This document shows positions 16,399 through 22,945 of a stretch of 35,469 nucleotides of DNA, piece by piece. A program made the position numbers and the translations under genes. The notes under the pieces are model-generated. The model was not told where the DNA came from. It made no database searches and worked only from the letters and a program-made list of their open reading frames with translations. Positions within the stretch are counted from its first letter, which is position 1. Every line of letters begins with the position of its first letter. This DNA comes from Peterkaempfera griseoplana (GTDB taxonomy: Bacteria > Actinomycetota > Actinomycetes > Streptomycetales > Streptomycetaceae): positions 1-35,469 of the forward strand of contig NZ_LIQR01000299.1 in assembly GCF_001418575.1 (NCBI RefSeq), given 5' to 3'.

Positions 16399-17604
16399 AT
16401 GGACGAACTGCCCTGGAGCAGACGGCTGTTGCGCCGCAACAACGAATGGCTGCTGCTGGAGCGGCTGCGCTCCGCCGGGGCCGCCTCCCGGGCCCAGCTG
16501 GCCCGGGACAGCGGGCTGTCCAAGCCGACCGTCTCCTCCGCGCTGGCCGCCCTCGAACAGGCCGGCCTGGTCCGCCCGGCCGGCACGCTCGCCCCCGAGC
16601 GGGGCCGCATCGCCATCCTGTACGAGCCCGACCCCACCGCGGGCCATGTGCTCGGCATCGACATCGGCCGGGCCCGGCTCCGCACCGCCGTCGCCGACCT
16701 CTCCGGAGCCCTGGTCGCCCGGGTGGACCTGCCCAACCGGGGGCGCAGCGCCGGTTCGGTCGCCGACGCCGTGATCGACGCCGCCGCACGGGCCGTCACC
16801 GCGGCCGGGATCACCAGCGCCGACGTCGTGCATGTGGCGGTGGGAACGCCCGGCGTCTTCGACCCCCGTACCGGCCGCGTCCAGTACGCCGTCAACCTGC
16901 CGGGATGGGGACGGCCGGGCCTCTTCGCGCGGATCCGGGAACGGCTCGGCATCGCGCTCTCCGTCCACAACGACGCCAACCTCGCCGCACTCGGCGAGTA
17001 CGCCTTCGGCGCCGGCGCGGGCAGCCCCCTCTTCGTCTACCTCCTGATCGGCACCGGTCTGGGCATGGGCGTGGTGGCCGACGGCCGGCTGTTCGAGGGC
17101 GCCCACGGCGCCGCGGGCGAGATCGGCTACCTGGCGCTGATGGAGGAGCTGCCGGAGGCCGGCCGCGCACCGCGCCGCGGAGTGCTGGAGGACGCCGTCT
17201 CCGCGGACGCCGTCGTCCGCGCCGCGCGCCGGTGCGGCATGACCGGGCCGCTGACGGCCAAGCGGGTCTTCGACGCCGCCCGGGCCGGCAGCGAGCCCGC
17301 GATCGCCGCCGTCCAGCAGGAGGGCCGGCGGCTGGCCCTGGTGGTGGCCTCGGTCTCCGCAGTCCTCGACCCCGACCTGGTGGTCCTCGGCGGCGGCGTC
17401 GGCCACAGCGCCGACCTGCTGCTCGACATCGTGCGGAGCACGCTGCACCGGCTCACCCCGCTGCGTCCCGCCGTGGCGCCCAGCGCCCTCGGCGAGGACG
17501 CCGTGCTGCTCGGCGCCATCGCCACCGCGCTGCGGACCGCCCGGCCGCTCGTCTTCGAGCGCCGTACCGCGCGCGCCGCCGGCCAGGACCCCTCGGGCAC
17601 CTGA
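16399..17604 (+). CDS. ROK-family transcriptional repressor
   Basis: The 401-residue product has an N-terminal winged helix (about 15-62: SRAQLARDSGLSKPTVSSAL) joined to a ROK sugar-sensing domain. The latter shows the phosphate-loop-like GIDIGRARL, the ND motif HNDANLAALGE and GAAGEIGY. As in the operon's kinase, the zinc-binding CxCGxxGC cluster is missing and the motif His is Tyr. The DIGRARL loop lacks the GGT of kinases, so it probably binds sugar without phosphorylating it. It lies 165 bases after GH20, beyond a terminator. By family it would repress the operon until the imported sugar or its phosphate binds; the AT-rich repeat at 5005 is the likely site. Family sure, target inferred. 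Confidence 0.9.
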   Translation: MDELPWSRRLLRRNNEWLLLERLRSAGAASRAQLARDSGLSKPTVSSALAALEQAGLVRPAGTLAPERGRIAILYEPDPTAGHVLGIDIGRARLRTAVADLSGALVARVDLPNRGRSAGSVADAVIDAAARAVTAAGITSADVVHVAVGTPGVFDPRTGRVQYAVNLPGWGRPGLFARIRERLGIALSVHNDANLAALGEYAFGAGAGSPLFVYLLIGTGLGMGVVADGRLFEGAHGAAGEIGYLALMEELPEAGRAPRRGVLEDAVSADAVVRAARRCGMTGPLTAKRVFDAARAGSEPAIAAVQQEGRRLALVVASVSAVLDPDLVVLGGGVGHSADLLLDIVRSTLHRLTPLRPAVAPSALGEDAVLLGAIATALRTARPLVFERRTARAAGQDPSGT

Positions 17605-17613
17605 TCACTCCCC

Positions 17614-17633
17614 CGGACCTGCGGCCCGGTCCG
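17614..17633. terminator. Short hairpin after the ROK repressor gene
   Basis: CGGACC (17614-17619) pairs with GGTCCG (17628-17633) ten bases after the stop. It is a modest stem, placed as a terminator would be. Confidence 0.4.
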
Positions 17634-17681
17634 ACCGCCTTGCCCCTCCGGCCCGGGCCAGGGATTCTGGAGGTCGAATAC

Positions 17682-17710
17682 TTGACACCTCATCCAGCCT
17701 GAACAGCTGT
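17682..17710 (+). promoter_or_regulatory. Candidate promoter for the hypothetical gene at 17741
   Basis: TTGACA at 17682-17687 is a perfect -35 box. At the expected 17-base spacing the -10 is only AGCTGT (17705-17710), which is poor. Transcription would begin about 17717, giving a short leader before the start at 17741. Confidence 0.35.
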
Positions 17711-17740
17711 CACAGGTTGAGGTTCGTCAAGGGCCACAAC

Positions 17741-18490
17741 ATGGCCCATGACGTGGGTCGCCTACACCTCCTATCCGAAGCAGAGGCAATGACACGGGAA
17801 ACGGGCCTGTCCTGGCTTTCTCACCAGTGCGAGGAGCTCACCGATCTACCCGAACTGGAGCTCGACCGTCTGATCGAGCAGGGTCCCGTCTCTGCCATGG
17901 TTCTGACGGTGGAGCGCGCTGCGGCGGAGCTGGACCGCTCGGTGTCCCTGCAGCTGGGGAGCGATCTCCGGTGTCTGCTGGAGTCCTCGCTGCCGGAAGA
18001 GACGATCCGGACCGCCTGGGCCGGGTCGACGGACTACGCCTTCGACCCGGTCAAGGAGGGCGTAGCTCCTCGTATCTGGCTGAAAAGAATCGAATCGGTC
18101 TGGCTTGCGGCCGAGCGGCGGCGCGACCCGAACTTTGTTCCGCCGTCGGCCCGGCCGGTGACGGACGAGGCGCTGCGCGCGGAGGTTCTCCGGGTGATGC
18201 GTCCGCTCGCGGACGGATTGACCGCAGCGCACACGAACACGCAGGTGTCCAACCCCAGCCCACTGCCGCCCCTGCTGCCGGCGCTCCAGCGGGTCGTCAC
18301 GGAGGCATGCGCGGATCTCGGGTATCGGTTGTTTCTTCGAGCGGTGAAGTTCTACACGCTGCCGGTCGGGGAGGCGCTCTTCACGGAGATGGTCGCCCTC
18401 GGGGGCCGGCTCGGTCATCCGGCCGGTCCGGTCGAGGACGACCACAACCGGAGGGATGAACAAGGTCCGTGGAGTGCCGCGGTCAGGTGA
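17741..18490 (+). CDS. Hypothetical protein, helical, cytosolic
   Basis: ATG at 17741 is preferred since AAGGG lies seven bases before it; an upstream TTG (17717) and an internal ATG (17789) are alternatives. The 249-residue product has no signal peptide or membrane segment. It reads as mostly alpha-helical, with acidic N-terminal helices (EELTDLPELELDRLIEQ). A central conserved-looking segment holds IWLKRIESVWLAAERRR, and a Pro-rich linker comes before the last helices. Codon use is normal for the window but less extreme in GC than the sugar operon. I do not recognise the family. It stands alone, with a candidate promoter and about 490 bases of spacer after it. Confidence 0.65.
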   Translation: MAHDVGRLHLLSEAEAMTRETGLSWLSHQCEELTDLPELELDRLIEQGPVSAMVLTVERAAAELDRSVSLQLGSDLRCLLESSLPEETIRTAWAGSTDYAFDPVKEGVAPRIWLKRIESVWLAAERRRDPNFVPPSARPVTDEALRAEVLRVMRPLADGLTAAHTNTQVSNPSPLPPLLPALQRVVTEACADLGYRLFLRAVKFYTLPVGEALFTEMVALGGRLGHPAGPVEDDHNRRDEQGPWSAAVR

Positions 18491-18975
18491 CTGTCGGGGT
18501 CCTTGATGGAGCGAGAACATCGCTGCCGGCCTGCGCAGGCACTGCCGCGACGCCGTCCGGCCGTTGAGCACCCTCGGCATCGCTGATCAAACCGGGCGCA
18601 GCCGCGGGAACGACGCCGCCCTGCCTGATGCCGCCGCCGAACCGCGAAGTGAGATAGCGTCATATTCTGTGTGCGTGAGTGCTCTTGTTCTCACCGGACC
18701 GCGTGACTTTTGAAATTCTGCATCGGCTGGTGCGCTCCGTACGGCTTCCTCTATAGCCGTATACCTGACAACCAGCCCGGTTGCCGTCCCATGAGCGGAT
18801 CGTTTCACGGCGCGGCCGCCGCGCCGGATCGCCGTGGTCCCGCGCGCGGATTTCCGGCATGTCCGCTTAACTGCCCGGCCATACCGCCGTCGCGGCGGCG
18901 CAAACTCGCCCTCGTAGTAGTGGGACCGACACGGCGGACACGGTTCGTCCGCCGCGCAGGTCACATGGAGCAATT
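18491..18975. other. Spacer with leader hairpins before the propeller-like secreted protein
   Basis: No gene is supported in these 485 bases. The stretch is locally AT-richer near 18650-18780 than its surroundings. Two clean stem-loops lie near the right end: CCGCCG/CGGCGG at 18884-18898 with a three-base loop, and the stronger CGGCGGAC/GTCCGCCG at 18932-18954. Confidence 0.4.
18932..18954 (+). other. Stem-loop just upstream of a start codon
   Basis: CGGCGGAC (18932-18939) and GTCCGCCG (18947-18954) make a perfect eight-pair stem with a seven-base loop. It ends 12 bases before the GGAG ribosome binding site (18967-18970) of the gene at 18976. It could shape translation or mRNA stability. Confidence 0.35.
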
Positions 18976-20145
18976 GTGAGAAGTTACGCCCGAAGGAATT
19001 TCATCGCCGGACTTGCCCTGGTCGCAGCCGCCGCCGTGGCGGCACCCGCGGCCGCCGCACCCCTGCCCGCTCCCGCGCAGGCGGCGGGAACGTGGGAACT
19101 CATCGGCAAGGACGTGTTCACCGGCGAGGCCGAAGGCTCGCGCAGCCAGGGCGTCACCACCGACGGCACCCACTGGTACTTCTCCAGCAGCAACGGGCTG
19201 GAGATCACGGACATGCAGTACAAGACGCTCCTCAAGAGCTCGCCGGCCATTCCGTCGGCCTTGGCCAATCCCTCAACGCTGGCCTACAAGGGCCTGAACC
19301 ACATCGGCGACTTCGACTACGCCGACGGCAAGCTCTACATCTCGCTCGACACCAGCACGCGCGACTCGGTCACCGGAAGCCGTTACGACACGCCGGTGTT
19401 CGCCGTCTACAACGCCGCCGATCTGGGCTACACCGGCCAGGCCGCCGCCCTCAACCCGCCGCACGGCGTGCAGGACATCGCGAGCTGGGTGGCCGTCGAC
19501 GCCGCCAGGGGCCTCGCCTACGGCATGGCCTACAACAACGCGACGGAAATCGCCGTCTACAACCTGCGCGACTGGTCGTTCAACCGGTACATCCCGCTGT
19601 CGCAGACGGTCGACCAGGCCCAGGGCGGCAAGATCCACGACGGCTGGATGTACTTCGCCTCGAACGACGCGGAGAAGAACATCTCCCGCGCCAACCTGAC
19701 GACCGGCGAGGTCCAGGAGCTCTTCGACCTCAAGGTTCCCTACCCCCAGGAGGTCGAGGGCCTGTCGTTCCTGGACACACCGCAGGGCCTGACCCTCAAC
19801 ATCCTCAACCGGGAACTGCCGGACCCGAACGGTCCCAGCAACGTCACCTTCTACCACTACCGGCTGAAGGCGCCGGGCACCCCGGACATCAAGGGCTCGC
19901 CGAAGGTCGGCGGATTTGTGACCGCCGACCCGGGCACCTGGACCCCGGATGCGCGGTTCGGCTACCAGTGGCTCGTGAACGGCAAGGCGGTGGCGGGCGC
20001 GACCGGCTCCCGGTTCCACCTCCTGGGCAAGTACCTCGGGGACACGGTGACCGTCCAGGTGACCGGCACGTGGGCCGACGGCACGTCGAGCACCGTCGAG
20101 TCCGGACCGTTGACGGTCGCCACCGGCTCCGGCACCAAGGGCTGA
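18976..20145 (+). CDS. Secreted beta-propeller-like protein with Ig-like tail
   Basis: GTG at 18976 follows GGAG by five bases. The 389-residue protein starts with an Ala-rich signal peptide containing a twin Arg (YARRNFIAGLALV), so Sec or Tat export are both possible. The body (about 40-295) has repeating beta-sheet segments with DG/D-x-K-L-Y-I-like turns (HWYFSSSNGLEI, YADGKLYISLDT, IHDGWMYFASND), which suggests a propeller. No catalytic motif is evident. The last 85 residues (about 300-385) are an Ig-like repeat of the same type as in the protein at 2951: GGFVTADPGTWTPD, then GYQWLVNGKAV. It is probably a cell-surface or extracellular binding protein. Function is unknown. Confidence 0.82.
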   Translation: MRSYARRNFIAGLALVAAAAVAAPAAAAPLPAPAQAAGTWELIGKDVFTGEAEGSRSQGVTTDGTHWYFSSSNGLEITDMQYKTLLKSSPAIPSALANPSTLAYKGLNHIGDFDYADGKLYISLDTSTRDSVTGSRYDTPVFAVYNAADLGYTGQAAALNPPHGVQDIASWVAVDAARGLAYGMAYNNATEIAVYNLRDWSFNRYIPLSQTVDQAQGGKIHDGWMYFASNDAEKNISRANLTTGEVQELFDLKVPYPQEVEGLSFLDTPQGLTLNILNRELPDPNGPSNVTFYHYRLKAPGTPDIKGSPKVGGFVTADPGTWTPDARFGYQWLVNGKAVAGATGSRFHLLGKYLGDTVTVQVTGTWADGTSSTVESGPLTVATGSGTKG

Positions 20146-20187
20146 GGGGTCACACCGTGAACTGACCCTCCGAGGTCCCGACGCGGC

Positions 20188-20225
20188 CGGGCCGCACCGC
20201 AGGCACATCCGCCCGGTGCGGCCCG
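20188..20225. terminator. Hairpin terminator after the propeller-like gene
   Basis: CGGGCCGCACCG (20188-20199) is exactly complementary to CGGTGCGGCCCG (20214-20225), a 12-pair stem with a 14-base loop, 42 bases after the stop codon. Confidence 0.65.
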
Positions 20226-20542
20226 CGGCGTAAGGGGCACCGGCGTGCGGGGCAGCGGCCGGGCCGGGCTCGTGGGTCGGTCGGGGGACCCCGGCCGGGC
20301 GGCGTCCAGGGTGCGCACGGGGCCAGTACCGCCGTGGGACACCTGGAGCACGACAGCCACACGGGCGCACAGGAGCCCGGCGGTTCAGCGGAGAGTGCCC
20401 GGTGCCGGCAGGCCACGAGTAATCGATCACAGAACCAGTGGAGGGGGCAATTGCCGCCGCCCTCAGTGCCCTGTTCGCCACCCGGCAGGCTTCCCCGCAA
20501 GCCGTCACGAGGGTTCTCCGCTGGGCTGTCCGATACGAGTGA
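20226..20542. other. Gene-poor stretch, possible short relic
   Basis: No convincing gene. A plus-strand frame around 20440-20543 could encode a 34-residue peptide starting GTG (MEGAIAAALSALFATR…) and ending at TGA, with amphipathic helix character. It has no ribosome binding site and may be the tail of a lost gene. Nothing else is identifiable. Confidence 0.25.
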
Positions 20543-20824
20543 TCACGTACGACGCCGCGTTCGAGGCCACCCGTTAAAGATCAAGTTAGGGTCTGTTGCA
20601 ACCTCGTCGGTGCGGAGCAGAACGGCGACGAGGCGGCCCCCGACCCTTTGGCGGATGCCGCCGGGCACGCCCTCAGCGGTCATGGCCGTGTCGAGGTGGC
20701 CGAGGACGGCCCGCAGGCGGTGGACTTCGGCCGCGTACTCGGGGTCGTGCAGGGCGGCGTGCCGGACGTCCGCGTTGCGGACCAGGTGCTCGCGGAGCAG
20801 CGCTTCGCCGTCGCAGGTGTCCAT
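20543..20824 (-). CDS. Small hypothetical protein
   Basis: The minus-strand frame from ATG at 20824 gives 93 residues: an acidic helical start (MDTCDGEALLREHLV) and heptad-like text (YAAEVHRLRAVLGHLDTAM). It then shows GIRQRVGGRLVAVLLRTDEV and an odd Arg-rich end. The composition up to LLRTDEVATD looks like true protein, unlike a shadow frame; I do not recognise it. A start at 20875 is also open. The C-terminal codons run through a sequence (20588-20603) resembling an insertion-sequence end, so the tail may have been replaced. Confidence 0.45.
   Translation of the reverse strand: MDTCDGEALLREHLVRNADVRHAALHDPEYAAEVHRLRAVLGHLDTAMTAEGVPGGIRQRVGGRLVAVLLRTDEVATDPNLIFNGWPRTRRRT
20588..20603. repeat. 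Possible insertion-sequence end relic
   Basis: AGGGTCTGTTGCAACC resembles the terminal inverted repeats of some insertion sequences (for example GGCTCTGTTGCAAA in IS6100). No matching opposite end and no transposase are present in the window. It sits where the small minus-strand gene changes character. Confidence 0.2.
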
Positions 20825-20996
20825 GTCGGCAGTGTCCCAGAGGCCCTGGTCACCGGGCCGCTTCCCGATCCGCACCAGCCGACGGCGGGGCCTGTGCGGG
20901 CCCGCTCAACGCCCGGGCCGGACGGGCATGTTGCGTATCTGTCACAGAACCCGGCGCCACACCGGGGCGCAGCGGACCGGCTGCCAGCATGCTCCC

Positions 20997-22076
20997 GTGA
21001 AGGTTGCCGAGCTGGTGCTCAAGTACATCCAAACCCTGGCGTGGCCCACGGTCGTGGTCGCCGTCATTTGGGCTCTCCGCGACCAGTTGCGGGCAGCCGT
21101 TGCGCGGATGACGCGGGTGGAGACTCCCGCCGGTTCCATCGAGTTCGCCGCGGAGGCCCGAGAGGCGCTGCAGCAAGCCGGGCGCGCTGCAGCTACCAAC
21201 GCGCAGTCGCGGATCCCCGATCTTCGGCCCACGTCGACCGCGGGTGGCGTGCCGCTGGGTGGTGGGGTCTTGGGGTCACGGCGTGCGCCGTCGGATGGCG
21301 TGCCCGCGGGTGCGGGGGGCTTGGGGCCACGTCGCCCACCGTCGCGTGGCGGGCCGTTGACTGGTGAGGTCTTGGGGTCCCGTCGCCCACCGTCGGATGG
21401 CGTGCCCGCGGGTGCGGGGGGCTTGGGGCCACGTCGCCCACCGTCGCGTGGCGGGCCGTCGAGTGGCGAGGTCTTGACGCCACGGGCTGGCGAGGACGAG
21501 GAGAACAGCGACGGACCGCGCATCACGCCGGTAGGTCGTGGGCGAGACCGACCGGCTGGGGACAGGCTCGACTACGTGTCTGAGCCTGTACCCCAGCCAG
21601 CAGTACCACCCGTACCCGGGCCTTCAAGCCCGGGCGTCGGATCCGCGACGGGAGCAACGCCGCACCAGCAGCCAGCTGCAGGTGCCTCGTCGACTGCCCG
21701 TGAACACCTCGCCCACATGATTACCAACCTGTGGGAATCGCGAGAGATGGTCGACTCCTCACCCCTCAGAGCAGTGACCGAGGCCTGGGCAGCGCTCTGC
21801 CGCATCTGCTTCATTGCAATCGAGCGGACTCGCGGGGTTGAGGCCGCCAGTGAGTGGGCGGTGCACCTGAACATGGGGGACCCGACACTGGCGATCCCCC
21901 AATTGCACATGATCGGCCTGCGTCCGGAATACCACCTGGTCTTCGTTCGACTTGCCCTGCTGGAGAAACAGGCCCGTCGCGACGGCCTCGACGCTGTCAC
22001 TCCTCTCGCTGCCCGTGACTTCATCGACACCTGTCTGGCCTTGACACCCGAGATCATCACACTCCCAATCCGGTGA
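20997..22076 (+). CDS. Membrane-anchored protein with 17-residue tandem repeats, unknown function
   Basis: GTG at 20997 starts a 359-residue product. No ribosome binding site is seen; CAGCAT (20985-20990), six bases before the GTG, could be the -10 of a leaderless mRNA. Residues 5-27 form a membrane helix (VLKYIQTLAWPTVVVAVIWAL). A charged segment with VETPAGSIEFAAEAREALQQA follows, then a repeat region (about 85-165) of a 17-residue Pro/Gly/Arg unit, and a Pro-rich linker. The final domain of about 125 helical residues starts near AREHLAHMITNLWESREM. The membrane helix and following segment resemble a layout common in uncharacterised actinobacterial proteins. The final domain contains CRICF and is not recognised. 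The repeats are a disordered spacer that can vary in copy number. Confidence 0.72.
   Translation: MKVAELVLKYIQTLAWPTVVVAVIWALRDQLRAAVARMTRVETPAGSIEFAAEAREALQQAGRAAATNAQSRIPDLRPTSTAGGVPLGGGVLGSRRAPSDGVPAGAGGLGPRRPPSRGGPLTGEVLGSRRPPSDGVPAGAGGLGPRRPPSRGGPSSGEVLTPRAGEDEENSDGPRITPVGRGRDRPAGDRLDYVSEPVPQPAVPPVPGPSSPGVGSATGATPHQQPAAGASSTAREHLAHMITNLWESREMVDSSPLRAVTEAWAALCRICFIAIERTRGVEAASEWAVHLNMGDPTLAIPQLHMIGLRPEYHLVFVRLALLEKQARRDGLDAVTPLAARDFIDTCLALTPEIITLPIR
21267..21485 (+). repeat. Tandem repeat, 51-base unit in 102-base higher order
   Basis: Four 51-base units (17 codons each) run from 21267 to 21470 with a partial fifth. They alternate in two types, so the near-identical period is 102 bases: GTCTTGGGG recurs at 21267 and 21369, and GTCTTG at 21471. 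The encoded units alternate VLGSRR.PSDGVPAGAG and GLGPRRPPSRGGP(LT/SS)GE. The length keeps the frame, so copy changes leave the protein intact. Confidence 0.85.
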
Positions 22077-22401
22077 AGCAGCGGGTCACGGCCGAACCCA
22101 CCCGCCACCTCGCGATCCTCCGCCCGTGCACCCCCGCTGAGGGCGGCGGCTGACGCACACCGGCCGGCTGCGGGGCCTGTGGCAGCGGCGCATGCACGAT
22201 CGCGCCCTTGTTCGCCTCGGGGATCAGGCCGTACACGAGGATGCAGGAGGCGTCGATCCGGCCGGGGCTGTCAGGGTCGGTTGGCTGCCATGTCGCACAC
22301 TCGTTCTCCAGGTCCATGAACGCGCCGCGCAGCCGGACCCGGTCCTGCACCATCTGCTGCGCCACGGGCTCGGCGCGGAGCAGCTTGCCCTGCCTGGCCG
22401 C
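22057..22401 (-). pseudogene. Relic of a phage terminase large subunit (3' end)
   Basis: The minus strand from about 22400 to 22186 encodes text typical of the C-terminal nuclease part of phage terminase large subunits: QGKLLRAEPVAQQMVQDRVR, then FMDLENECATW, then TDPDSPGRIDASCILVYGL, matching the family's RAEP…V and W.P….SPDR.DA pattern. The ATPase and most of the nuclease domain are missing; upstream the frame switches to unrelated text. The frame runs on to a stop at 22057, overlapping the converging gene. It is a prophage scar with no likely activity. No other phage structural gene is visible nearby. Confidence 0.65.
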
Positions 22402-22593
22402 ACGCGGTCGATCATCGGCATCAGGTGGCCGGCGGGGATCTCGCCGTCGCGCTGGAGCTTCTCCCATGCCCGCAGAGGAGGGCGCCGGGCTGCACCGGGC
22501 ACCGCGGGCCAGGACGGACCACGATGCGAATCCGGCGCCCCAAATCTAGACTGGAATCTCCATGACATATCCTGACAACAGGAGATGAGTCCT

Positions 22594-22668
22594 ATGTCGA
22601 AGCGGGGCAACAAGCGGCGCGCCCGCAACAAGAAGCGCGCCAATCACGGCAAGCGTCCCAACACCTGA
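22594..22668 (+). CDS. Ribosomal protein bL37 (24 residues)
   Basis: ATG at 22594, with AGGAG (22580-22584) nine bases upstream, encodes a 24-residue, very basic peptide: SKRGNKRRARNKKRANHGK followed by RPNT. An in-frame ATG at 22585 is too close to the ribosome binding site. The pattern KRG-K-R-R—K—ANHGKRPN matches bL37, the short large-subunit protein first seen in mycobacterial ribosome structures and conserved in actinobacteria. It would be buried in ribosomal RNA in the large subunit. A strong hairpin follows 29 bases after the stop. The gene is surrounded by mobile-element relics, yet its length and key residues are intact, so it is probably functional. Confidence 0.85.
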   Translation: MSKRGNKRRARNKKRANHGKRPNT

Positions 22669-22696
22669 GAAGCGAACGCAGGGTGTCTCGACCAGC

Positions 22697-22726
22697 GGAG
22701 CAGGGATGAGATTCCCTCCCTGCTCC
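22697..22726. terminator. Hairpin terminator after bL37
   Basis: GGAGCAGGGA (22697-22706) pairs perfectly with TCCCTGCTCC (22717-22726), ten pairs and a ten-base loop, just downstream of the bL37 stop. Confidence 0.75.
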
Positions 22727-22945
22727 TGAACCGGGCCGTGAACCGCCACCGCAACAGCGGTCCACGGCCTGCTGCCGCACTCGCTCCCGCGGGTGATGGC
22801 GCCCACTGAAAACGGCCTTGGGACTGATGGGCTCGCATGTCTCGCATGGAGAGGTGTCATGTCGTGTATTCGCGGCTGGCGCCGAATCGACATGACGCGG
22901 GGGAACAGGTGCGGGCGGCGACGGCCTGTCTGACATGATCGCGCA

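Noticed and set aside
20334-20996. An N-terminal extension of 221 residues for the repeat protein
   Set aside because: The extra text is Arg/Ser/Pro-rich shadow sequence antisense to the small minus-strand gene; protein character begins at GTG 20997 with a membrane helix.
21267-21485. Regular repeats that could suggest a CRISPR array
   Set aside because: Units are contiguous with no unique spacers, keep the reading frame and encode a Pro/Gly-rich protein repeat; no cas genes are present.
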